From: Cytophagaceae bacterium
GTDB lineage: Bacteria > Bacteroidota > Bacteroidia > Cytophagales > Spirosomataceae
NCBI GenBank assembly: GCA_947471105.1
Contig: CANIYB010000002.1
Coordinates: 1-36,020, forward strand
Reading direction: 5' to 3'
Length of the DNA: 36,020 nt
Under the pieces are notes generated by a model. That model was not told the DNA's origin. It saw nothing but the letters and a program-made list of their open reading frames with translations, and ran no database searches. Shown in pieces: positions 11,989 to 20,202 of the stretch. Numbering within the stretch: position 1 is the first letter of the stretch; every line of letters begins with the position of its first letter. A program made the translations under genes and the position numbers.

Positions 11989-13158
11989 ATGTTAAGCCCA
12001 GAGGAACAGCATTTCATCCAAATACATGCGGAACAGGATCCTCATCAAATCGCCTTGTCGGGAAAAAAATACCCCAATTTTGATCTCAGCAAATTAGCAA
12101 GTCAAATTCAGGCTCGTCAAAAATTAGTTTTAAAATTGCCTTTTTGGGTGAGTCATACAAACCTTTTCTTTCCCCCATCGATCTCCTTAGAACAAGCTTC
12201 CTCCGAAGCGACCGCTAATTTTAAAGCCAATATCGTCCATGGAAAGGTCCTCGATGCCAGCGGTGGAATGGGCGTAGATTCGGCAGCTTTTGCTAAAAAA
12301 GCGATTGAAGTCGTGTATGTTGAAAGACAACAAAACCTCAAAGAAATCACGGCATATAATCATGCGCAATTAGGTTACACCAATATCCAACATATTCTCG
12401 GGGATGGCCTTGCCTATCTAAATCAAGCCGTTTCGACATTTGATTTTATCTACCTAGATCCGGCTCGAAGAAATGCCAAAGGAGACAAGGTCCTATTATT
12501 CAAAGACTGTGAACCCAATGTGCTAGATTTTTTACCCATGATAAAAGATAAAAGCCAATTATTGCTTAAAACAAGTCCGCTACTGGATTTGGATCGGGCC
12601 ATTTTAGAGCTGAATGGGGTGGATAAAATTTGGGTAGTTTGCGTTAAAAATGAAGTGAAAGAAATTTTATTTCTCAAGTCAAAAGATGCCACAATGGACC
12701 CCGTGATTGAAGTAATCGACTTGAATTTAAAAAATTCGCACCTTTTTTCAGGAACACTAGAGGCGGAAAAAAGAAAACTGACTAGGATAGGACCCATTTC
12801 AAATTTCCTCTATGAACCACATCCGGGCCTATTAAAAGCTGGATTTTTTAAATCAGTGGAAACAGAAAACGTTTTTAAATTAAATTCAAACACCCATTTA
12901 TATTCTTCCAAGGAGTTGGATACTAAATTTCCAGGAAAATCGTTTCAGGTCATAGAAACAGGACCTGTGGATATGGGTTGGCTTAATAAGCATTTACCTA
13001 ACAAGCAAGTGAATATTAGTACTCGAAATTTTCCAGGAAAGCCGGAAGATTTGAGAAAAAAATTGAAATTAAGTGATGGTGGGGATTTTACCTTATTTGG
13101 TTATAGAAATCATCTAAATCAAGTTGAGCTAGCGCTCACGCAAAAATGTACCATTTAG
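11989..13158 (+). CDS. Class I SAM-dependent methyltransferase with THUMP-like C-terminal domain
   Basis: VLDASGGMGVDSAAFAK (SAM motif I), YLDPARRNAKGDKV (catalytic DPA[RF]-type motif), C-terminal GPxDMGWLNKHLP...NISTRNFPGKPEDLRKKLKLSDGGDFTLFGYR. Confidence 0.8.
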   Translation: MLSPEEQHFIQIHAEQDPHQIALSGKKYPNFDLSKLASQIQARQKLVLKLPFWVSHTNLFFPPSISLEQASSEATANFKANIVHGKVLDASGGMGVDSAAFAKKAIEVVYVERQQNLKEITAYNHAQLGYTNIQHILGDGLAYLNQAVSTFDFIYLDPARRNAKGDKVLLFKDCEPNVLDFLPMIKDKSQLLLKTSPLLDLDRAILELNGVDKIWVVCVKNEVKEILFLKSKDATMDPVIEVIDLNLKNSHLFSGTLEAEKRKLTRIGPISNFLYEPHPGLLKAGFFKSVETENVFKLNSNTHLYSSKELDTKFPGKSFQVIETGPVDMGWLNKHLPNKQVNISTRNFPGKPEDLRKKLKLSDGGDFTLFGYRNHLNQVELALTQKCTI

Positions 13159-13222
13159 TCAATTATTTTAGTTAAAAGATTTAACTTTATAGCTTGTTAA
13201 TACATCAACATTTCAAAATCAT

Positions 13223-13894
13223 ATGAAAAGTCTATTAGTAGGTATTTTTATATTCATCGCATATGTTCCGTTGACGGCCCAAGTATTTTCGGGTTTGGCA
13301 GAAATCGATAAAGCTAAGAAAGAAGGCTTTTACACCTACTTAAATACGGAAGAGAAAAATGTCACGAATGCCTGGAAAGAATATTTAAAGAAGACAGGGA
13401 CTGTTGACGCCGGCAGAGCAGGCTCCATTCACGTAGACCAAGCAAGAATATCGTCCATTTCGGATAATCCGATCAACCTCCTGTCTATCATTACTGAAGA
13501 AAAAAATAAAATCAAACTTTTTGTTTCCATGCGTGTGGGGCCAGATAATTACATTCAAACGGGGCATGAAAAGTTTAAAGAAGCGAGTCAGTGGTTAGAA
13601 GATTTTGCTCAAATCATTAACCTACAAGAATCTTTGCGTAAAGAGGAAAGTAAATTGGCCGAACTCAAAAGTGCCCAATTAAAAAATCAACGATACGCGG
13701 AAAGATTAGTCCGTGAACTCGATTCAAACAAGCGGCAAACGGAACTTTTGACTAAAAAATTAGAAGAAACTAGAATTGAAAAAGAAAAAATATTAGCGAA
13801 TCAAGAGCAAAATAAGTTGGACCAAAAAGCCAATGAATTAGCTTTAGAGCAGCAAATACAACAAGTACAATCCGCCAAATCAAAAGTAAAATGA
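13223..13894 (+). CDS. Secreted/periplasmic protein with C-terminal coiled coil, uncharacterised
   Basis: Signal peptide MKSLLVGIFIFIAYVPLTAQ; long K/E/Q-rich heptad-like region (residues ~130-220). Confidence 0.7.
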   Translation: MKSLLVGIFIFIAYVPLTAQVFSGLAEIDKAKKEGFYTYLNTEEKNVTNAWKEYLKKTGTVDAGRAGSIHVDQARISSISDNPINLLSIITEEKNKIKLFVSMRVGPDNYIQTGHEKFKEASQWLEDFAQIINLQESLRKEESKLAELKSAQLKNQRYAERLVRELDSNKRQTELLTKKLEETRIEKEKILANQEQNKLDQKANELALEQQIQQVQSAKSKVK

Positions 13895-14202
13895 AAAAGA
13901 TCAACATCCTTAGCGCAGCTTTAGTCTGCCTGCTATTCCTGAGCAGTTTTGGGTTAGTGGAGTATAGTGTGATACGTCCTAAATTCAATCTGAGCATCAC
14001 GGATTCAACGAAATCAAATCAAAATAGAAATGAATTAGTGGGATCTAAGAGTTTAAGTGAAGGACAACCAACTGATCAAAAACCGGAGGAAGAAGAATCA
14101 TCTGAAAAGACAATTGTTTCTTGGACCGAGTATTTTGCCATGGCCGTTAAAACGGTTTTTCTGAAAACAGTTTCGCTGTTAATCTCTTTATTCATCTCGT
14201 AA
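13891..14202 (+). CDS. Small uncharacterised protein, N-terminal signal/TM and C-terminal hydrophobic helix
   Basis: ATGA start/stop overlap with the preceding ORF; hydrophobic N-terminus, acidic middle, hydrophobic C-terminus (VFLKTVSLLISLFIS). Confidence 0.6.
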   Translation: MKKINILSAALVCLLFLSSFGLVEYSVIRPKFNLSITDSTKSNQNRNELVGSKSLSEGQPTDQKPEEEESSEKTIVSWTEYFAMAVKTVFLKTVSLLISLFIS

Positions 14203-14213
14203 ATTATTGATTT

Positions 14214-14666
14214 ATGCCCTCATTTAACATCCAAACAAAAATTGGAGCTTCTATGCCTTTTGTTTGGTCTCAATTTAATGAGGCATTATTAAAAAAAATA
14301 TCACCTCCTTTTCCTCAAGTAGACATCAAGCGATTTGATGGTTGCAGCAAAGGAGATTTAGTCATACTTGAGATCAATTTGCTTTTCATAAAGGTCATTT
14401 GGTCATCGGAAATCACCTATTCCCATCAGGATTCGAGCCAATCTATTTTCATCGATGAGGGAATTAAGGTACCCTTTGGAATCAATTTGTGGAGACACGA
14501 GCACTCAGTGATCAAAATAGATGAGTCCCGATGTTACATTCAGGATTTTGTGACTTATAAAACATCAAATGTTTTTTTAGATATAATTTTATTTCCATTT
14601 TTGTGGGGAATGATTTTTTATCGAAAACCATTCTATAAAAAATACCTAAAGAATGTAGACCTATGA
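14214..14666 (+). CDS. SRPBCC/START-like ligand-binding family protein
   Basis: Pattern KISPPFPQVDIKRFDGCSKGDLVILEIN...IDEGIKVPFGINLWRHEHSV...FLWGMIFYRKPFYKKYLK resembles Bacteroidota SRPBCC proteins. Confidence 0.65.
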   Translation: MPSFNIQTKIGASMPFVWSQFNEALLKKISPPFPQVDIKRFDGCSKGDLVILEINLLFIKVIWSSEITYSHQDSSQSIFIDEGIKVPFGINLWRHEHSVIKIDESRCYIQDFVTYKTSNVFLDIILFPFLWGMIFYRKPFYKKYLKNVDL

Positions 14667-15904
14667 AATTAACTCTTACTCATAAAATTATCATTGGATT
14701 TATTCTTGGCCTTGCATTAGGAGAATTCTTTTATGTATTCTTTTCGCCAGAAACAAGCCATGATTTAGCTTCCAAGGTACAAGTGGTCTCCAAGATATTT
14801 TTGAGGCTGATCAAAATGATCGTAGGCCCCTTGGTCTTTTGCACCTTGGTAGTGGGCATAGCCAAATTAGGCGATTTCAAAGCCGTGGGTAGAATCGGAA
14901 TTAAAACAATAGGCTACTTTTACTTTGCCACCATTTTATCCCTGATTACTGGCCTTGTGGTGGTAAACATCACCAAGCCTGGCAGTTTACAAAGTTGGCC
15001 TAAACCCGCTGCCGGAACAGAAACAGGCATAGATGCGTCTAAAACAAAATCCATTGAAGATTTCATTCTTCATATATTCCCAGATAGTTTTTTCAAAGCC
15101 TTGGCGGAAAATGAAATCCTCCAAATTGTGATTTTCTCCTTATTCTTTGGGGTAGCATTGGGATCCATTGGAGCTACTGGAAAAAAACTGATTCATGTGA
15201 TTGATAATATTGCGGAAGTCGTGTTCAAAATGGTTAATTATGTCATGGAACTAGCACCATATGCTGTTTTCTCAGCTATGACCACGGTTGTGGCCAACAA
15301 AGGATTAAGTATATTAATCAGTTATGGGTATTTGATGATTTGCTTCTTAGGTGGATTGCTGTTCTTTACCGTTGTCATTTTGTGGCTCATATGTATTTTT
15401 AATGGCATCCCTTACTGGCGACTATTAAAAGAATTAAAAGAAGCTTTATTGATTTCTTTTTCAACCGCAAGTTCGGAAGCGTCCTTCCCGCAAACCATTG
15501 CCGCGTTGGAGAAATTTGGGTGCAGCAAGCGTATTGTTGGATTTGTATTGCCCTTAGGATACAGTTTCAATTTAGATGGATCTATGTTGTATATGACCTT
15601 TGCGACCGGATTCATTGCCCAAGCCTACGGAGTTCATTTAAGTTTAGAACAACAAATTACCATGCTATTGACCTTAATGATTACTTCCAAAGGAATTGCG
15701 GGAGTTCCAAGAGCCTCTCTAGTCATTATTGCAGGAACATTAACAATGTTCAACTTACCTGCAGAGGGAATTGCTTTGCTGTTAGGAGTCGATCCATTTT
15801 TAGATATGGGTAGAACGGTGACTTCGGTAGCAGGGAATGGAGTAGCCACTTGCGTGGTTTCGAAATGGGAAGGAGAATTTAATCCCCCAGCTGCTACTGC
15901 TTAA
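14663..15904 (+). CDS. Dicarboxylate/amino acid:cation symporter (DAACS family)
   Basis: Multi-TM; SFSTASSEASFPQTIAALEKFG serine-rich loop, LPLGYSFNLDGSMLYMTFATGFIAQA, GIAGVPRASLVIIAGTL, DPFLDMGRTVTSVAGNGVAT. Confidence 0.93.
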   Translation: MKLTLTHKIIIGFILGLALGEFFYVFFSPETSHDLASKVQVVSKIFLRLIKMIVGPLVFCTLVVGIAKLGDFKAVGRIGIKTIGYFYFATILSLITGLVVVNITKPGSLQSWPKPAAGTETGIDASKTKSIEDFILHIFPDSFFKALAENEILQIVIFSLFFGVALGSIGATGKKLIHVIDNIAEVVFKMVNYVMELAPYAVFSAMTTVVANKGLSILISYGYLMICFLGGLLFFTVVILWLICIFNGIPYWRLLKELKEALLISFSTASSEASFPQTIAALEKFGCSKRIVGFVLPLGYSFNLDGSMLYMTFATGFIAQAYGVHLSLEQQITMLLTLMITSKGIAGVPRASLVIIAGTLTMFNLPAEGIALLLGVDPFLDMGRTVTSVAGNGVATCVVSKWEGEFNPPAATA

Positions 15905-17114
15905 AAGTCATTTCCACAGCCTTGCGCGCCGGAATGATGGAGGCTAAAGTGGTAATGGTCAAGACGACTAAAGAAGTCCACACGAAATCCATTAATTCCA
16001 TTTTAATCGGATATGCATCAATCAATGCATTGGGAATACCTAATCCGATGATTCCAAAGGTTTGTTGGGCCCAAGCAAAAACAAAGCCAAAGACCATTCC
16101 TAAAATCGCCCCAGAGAAACAGATCAAAAATCCTACCCACATGATGGTTTTAAATAATTGAGATCGAGAAATACCAATTGCCAATAAAGTCCGTAGATCT
16201 TTTCTTTTCTCAATAACTAATAAAGAAAGGGAGTAAAAAAGAGTAAAGGAGGCAATTCCCATGACAAACGCCATGATTAAAAACACAAAAAGCTTTTCTA
16301 TTTTGATGGCCTTTAACAACATCGCGTGCTGTTCATCACGGGTCTGAATGGAGAAAGTGTTTCCTAAAATTTGTTTGATTTGTTGTTGGATTGTTTTTTC
16401 GTCCACCCCATTGGCCAGCATAATTTCATAGCCCGATAATTTATTTTCTGCTCCCACCAAATCGTTCATCCAATCCAACGGAACAATGACCGTTTGATTA
16501 TCGAAAGTTTGCTCCACTTCTAATACCCCAGCAGGATAAAAAATATTACTCCGTATAGCTTCCTCATTAATCGAGAATTTCCGCAAAGATTGATGATTCG
16601 GATACCAGGCTTCTATGGGCTCAACGACATTTTCAAAACTCATTCCCATGTTTAAAAAAACGCCAATGCCCACTAAAGCAAATGAATGCCCTTCACTTTT
16701 AAGAAAATAATCACCCTCGACTACTTGCTTTTTTAGCCGATTGGCCAATAAAAAAGAATCATCAACACCTTTAAAACTAGCAACGACTTGCTTCTTTCCG
16801 AAACGAAGTAATGCTTGATCTTCTAAAACGGGATTGATAAATGTGACCCCAGACAAAGCCTTTATTTGTTTCAGTTTTTCCTCAGAGATCGAGAATCGAG
16901 GTGTGTTTTTAGCAATGATTTTCAAGTCCGGATCAAACGTTTTAAATAAACCTTTTTGAAAATCCTCTAATCCATTAAAAACCGACAAAATTAAAATCAA
17001 TGCCATCACTTCCACCCCCACGCCTACCATAGAGATTCTGGATATTAAGGTGATAAATCGAGCCTTAACAGAGGAACCAAAATAGCGTTTAGCGATGAAG
17101 AGCGGAAAGTTCAA
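15894..17114 (-). CDS. FtsX-like ABC transporter permease (LolC/LolE-like)
   Basis: MNFPLFIAKRYFGSS...FITLISRISMVGVGVEVMALILILSVFNGLEDF start and C-terminal TM block with VLTITTLASIIPARKAVEMTF. Confidence 0.85.
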   Translation of the reverse strand: MNFPLFIAKRYFGSSVKARFITLISRISMVGVGVEVMALILILSVFNGLEDFQKGLFKTFDPDLKIIAKNTPRFSISEEKLKQIKALSGVTFINPVLEDQALLRFGKKQVVASFKGVDDSFLLANRLKKQVVEGDYFLKSEGHSFALVGIGVFLNMGMSFENVVEPIEAWYPNHQSLRKFSINEEAIRSNIFYPAGVLEVEQTFDNQTVIVPLDWMNDLVGAENKLSGYEIMLANGVDEKTIQQQIKQILGNTFSIQTRDEQHAMLLKAIKIEKLFVFLIMAFVMGIASFTLFYSLSLLVIEKRKDLRTLLAIGISRSQLFKTIMWVGFLICFSGAILGMVFGFVFAWAQQTFGIIGLGIPNALIDAYPIKMELMDFVWTSLVVLTITTLASIIPARKAVEMTFKQ

Positions 17115-17129
17115 TGAATTATTTGGTTA

Positions 17130-17516
17130 TTAATCGATATAATCTGAATCTATTTCATCGGAAGCGGGAGGTATCACCAAACCATCAAAAAGTGCTTCGA
17201 TTTTAGCCGCATAAGCAGCCGTATCGTCAAGAAAAAAAGCCAAATTAGGAATAATTCTAACCTGCTTTCGAATTCGATTAGCCAAAGCATTTCGAATAGC
17301 TTTGTTCTTGAATTCCAATTCGTTCATGATTTCGTTGGGCTTGTCGACCAACAAAAAACTGAGATAGCATCTTGCCAGTGACAAGTCTGGACTGATTTTA
17401 ACATCCGTAATGGTCACCATCGCACCCCCAAAAACTTCCTTAAATTCTTTTTGAAAAATTTCACTCAAATCCTTCTGAATTTGCCTACCAAACTTTTGCT
17501 GACGTTTACTTTCCAT
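17130..17516 (-). CDS. rbfA: Ribosome-binding factor A
   Basis: MESKRQQKFGRQIQKDLSEIFQKEFKEVFGGAMVTITDVKISPDLSLARCYLSFL...RIIPNLAFFLDDTAAYAAKIEALF. Start moved from 17597 to 17516, which has an AGGAG upstream. Confidence 0.92.
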   Translation of the reverse strand: MESKRQQKFGRQIQKDLSEIFQKEFKEVFGGAMVTITDVKISPDLSLARCYLSFLLVDKPNEIMNELEFKNKAIRNALANRIRKQVRIIPNLAFFLDDTAAYAAKIEALFDGLVIPPASDEIDSDYID

Positions 17517-17606
17517 AATTGCTCCTATTCTTTTCTTCTCAAAATTCTCACAAATTTCACAATAATAATTGGAATCACCGTAATTTAGTCTTTTCAAAAA
17601 GAAAAT

Positions 17607-18980
17607 ATGTTTCAGATTCTTCGTTCAAGCTCTATTTTTGTTATGATCTTCTTGATCATCATATGGCTAATAACGACTATTATCATAAGTCAATTTAATC
17701 TGCAGCCGTATACATGGGAATTTAAAAATTTCTTGATCGGCCAAAACTTAAATCACGGATATCGTATTTACAAGGATATAAGGGAAAATATTGGGCCTTT
17801 GTCGGCCAACTTCTACCAATTAATCGACTTTTTAAATATCCCAATCACTTGGAATGCCTATTTAGCCACAGGAATTATTGTTCTGCAGGCCATCATATTC
17901 CAACGAACGATCTCGCGTTATTTATTACTTCCTAGCTTAGGCAACTTACCATTTTTTATATACAGCCTATTTTTTCATTTTTCAATGGAGTTTTTAGTAC
18001 CGAACGGCTCCATGTTAGGATTACTTTTTTTGCTATTAGCTTGGAATGAGATCTTAGCCCAACAAAGCACCTTGAAAGTGAATGACCGTGTTTTCTTAAT
18101 TGGACTCTACATCGGAATAGCGAGTGTATTTTTCTTGAGCTACGCTTTATTTATATTTTGGGCCATACTGAGCCTGCTTTTTTACTCCAGTATTAATGTC
18201 AGACAAATCATTTTATTGATCGTCGGCTTTTCTCTGTTCTACATTTTTACAGGCTTAATTTTTTCCTATCGAGATAATCTTCAAGCATTTATTGACGTTT
18301 ATAAAAACTCCGCTTTCGTCGTTTATATTCCGACAACCTTACAAATCAAACAAATACTATTAGCCTATATTCCTGCTATGATTTTAGGCATTTGGGGTTT
18401 TGCAAAAGTCTTAAATAGCACCAAAATTAATTCCAATGCGCAAAAAGCCCAACAAACGAATTTGATGTGGCTCTTAATCAGTGTAATGATCATCTTTATT
18501 ATTCCCACCGTGGAGAGAATTAACCTTGTATTCTTAATGCCTTCCCTTATCTATTTTACCTTAAACCTATTTTATTTATTTAAATCCTATTGGAAGAAAG
18601 AATTGTTGATTATTACCATATTCATTGCGATGATTTTTAGCCTTTCAAATGAGTGGACTGAAGTGGGCCAACAAAGAATTATGACGCAAAAACTTAAGAT
18701 CCGAAATGAGAAAATCATGGTCTTAGGTCCCCAAATAGAAGAATATCAAAACAATCAAATGACTGGCCCCTTTGTCAATTGGGAACTTTCGAAATCCCTT
18801 TTCACTAACCTAAATCAATATAAAACAATCATCATGATGCACGATTATTTTGATAAGGATATGCCTTCGTACATTTATGACCCTGAAAGTAACTTTAAGA
18901 AATTAGGATATTACCTGCCTGAATTGACAAATCAATATTTATTGATTGATGCACACACGTATAAAAAAATCAACAACTAA
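17607..18980 (+). CDS. Multi-pass membrane protein (DUF6427-like), uncharacterised
   Basis: About 10 hydrophobic segments; contains LIGQNLNHGYRIYKDIRENIGPLSANFYQLIDF, common in Bacteroidota membrane proteins. Confidence 0.65.
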   Translation: MFQILRSSSIFVMIFLIIIWLITTIIISQFNLQPYTWEFKNFLIGQNLNHGYRIYKDIRENIGPLSANFYQLIDFLNIPITWNAYLATGIIVLQAIIFQRTISRYLLLPSLGNLPFFIYSLFFHFSMEFLVPNGSMLGLLFLLLAWNEILAQQSTLKVNDRVFLIGLYIGIASVFFLSYALFIFWAILSLLFYSSINVRQIILLIVGFSLFYIFTGLIFSYRDNLQAFIDVYKNSAFVVYIPTTLQIKQILLAYIPAMILGIWGFAKVLNSTKINSNAQKAQQTNLMWLLISVMIIFIIPTVERINLVFLMPSLIYFTLNLFYLFKSYWKKELLIITIFIAMIFSLSNEWTEVGQQRIMTQKLKIRNEKIMVLGPQIEEYQNNQMTGPFVNWELSKSLFTNLNQYKTIIMMHDYFDKDMPSYIYDPESNFKKLGYYLPELTNQYLLIDAHTYKKINN

Positions 18981-19410
18981 TTTTATCTACTCTATTTTGA
19001 TGCCTGCCACCCTCAAAGGCTGTGTCAATAAATGTTTTGAGGCATTTTTTAGCTTCGTCTAAACTAATAAAACGTACAGGCAAGCAAAGGACATTTGCAT
19101 CATTATGAAGCCTAATTAATTCGGCCACCTCAGAATTCCACGCTAAACCCGCTCGAATTCCTTGATGTTTATTGGCCGTAATGGCCACACCATTCGCACT
19201 CCCGCACAATAATAAGCCAAAATTATATTCTCCTTTTTCAACTGATTCTGCCACTGGATGGGCAAAATCTGGGTAATCTACGGAACTAGCAGAATAAGTT
19301 CCAAAATCCTGAACCTTGATATTCAAGCTTTTCAAAAAATCAATCAACTGATCTTTATAATCAAAACCTGCATGATCACCACCCACAGCAAAACTTATTT
19401 GAGAATCCAT
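18970..19410 (-). CDS. rpiB: Ribose-5-phosphate isomerase B
   Basis: MDSQISFAVGGDHAGFDYKDQLIDFLK, DFGTYSASSVDYPDFAHPVAESVE, LLCGSANGVAITANKHQGIRAGLAWN. Start moved from 19551 to 19410. Confidence 0.93.
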   Translation of the reverse strand: MDSQISFAVGGDHAGFDYKDQLIDFLKSLNIKVQDFGTYSASSVDYPDFAHPVAESVEKGEYNFGLLLCGSANGVAITANKHQGIRAGLAWNSEVAELIRLHNDANVLCLPVRFISLDEAKKCLKTFIDTAFEGGRHQNRVDKISC

Positions 19411-19431
19411 CTTCGTATTTAATAATTTATG

Positions 19432-19439
19432 CAAATGTA
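19432..19439 (-). promoter_or_regulatory. Putative -7 box TACATTTG upstream of rpiB
   Basis: CAAATGTA on +; TAnnTTTG match on -, 21 nt before the rpiB ATG. Confidence 0.4.
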
Positions 19440-19479
19440 CAGGGATATTATTTACATTTATAGACAAAACAATTAAAAT

Positions 19480-20202
19480 ATGACAGATAATCAGTGGCAA
19501 GAGGAAGAAGAGAAAATAAAAAAAGCGTTTGACGATAAAACGTGGTCTCAAATTAAATCAGAAGAATCCTGGAGAATATTTAAAATCATGAGTGAATTTG
19601 TTGAAGGCATTGACAAATTATCCAAAATTGGCCCCTGCGTATCAATTTTTGGGTCGGCCAGAACGAAACCGGAGGATAAATACTTCCAAATAGCTGAAAA
19701 AATTGCGGCTAAATTAGTCCGACATGGCTATGGGGTGATTACGGGCGGCGGCCCTGGAATTATGGAAGCGGGCAACAAAGGTGCCAAATCAGAAAATGGA
19801 CGCTCCGTAGGCTTAAACATCGAATTACCTTTTGAACAGATTCCTAATCCTTATATTGACACAGATAAAAATATCAATTTTGATTTCTTTTTTGTCCGAA
19901 AAGTAATGTTTGTCAAGTACTCCCAAGGATTCATTATAATGCCTGGGGGATTTGGAACGCTAGACGAAATGTTTGAATCCCTTACCCTCATCCAAACACA
20001 TAAAATAGGTAGATTTCCTGTGGTTTTAGTGGGCACCGAATATTGGAAAGGATTATTAGACTGGATAAAATCCACCATGATTCCAAATGGAAACATTCAT
20101 GAAGATGATCTTGAATTGTTTGCACTGGTCGATACCCCCACAGAAGCAGTCCGGGTCATTGACGATTTTTACGCTAAATATCTTTTGAAGCCCAACTTCT
20201 AA
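19480..20202 (+). CDS. LOG family protein (TIGR00730 type)
   Basis: SIFGSARTKPEDKYFQIAEKIA, VITGGGPGIMEAGNKGA, FFVRKVMFVKYSQGFIIMPGGFGTLDEMFE. Confidence 0.92.
   Translation: MTDNQWQEEEEKIKKAFDDKTWSQIKSEESWRIFKIMSEFVEGIDKLSKIGPCVSIFGSARTKPEDKYFQIAEKIAAKLVRHGYGVITGGGPGIMEAGNKGAKSENGRSVGLNIELPFEQIPNPYIDTDKNINFDFFFVRKVMFVKYSQGFIIMPGGFGTLDEMFESLTLIQTHKIGRFPVVLVGTEYWKGLLDWIKSTMIPNGNIHEDDLELFALVDTPTEAVRVIDDFYAKYLLKPNF

Noticed and set aside
15520-15813. 97-aa ORF in an alternative frame of the DAACS gene
   Set aside because: Same-strand shadow frame in a conserved transporter; Cys/Arg-rich noise composition.
19411-19551. Track N-terminal extension of rpiB with a TM-like stretch (MRPRFIVKRFFYFLFFLLPLIICHILIVLS)
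   Set aside because: It is antisense to the LOG gene start and precedes the conserved RpiB start MDSQISFAVGGDHAG; a promoter-like box lies in it. Similar upstream extensions of rbfA, lysA, moxR, coaX and the lipoprotein were trimmed for the same reason.
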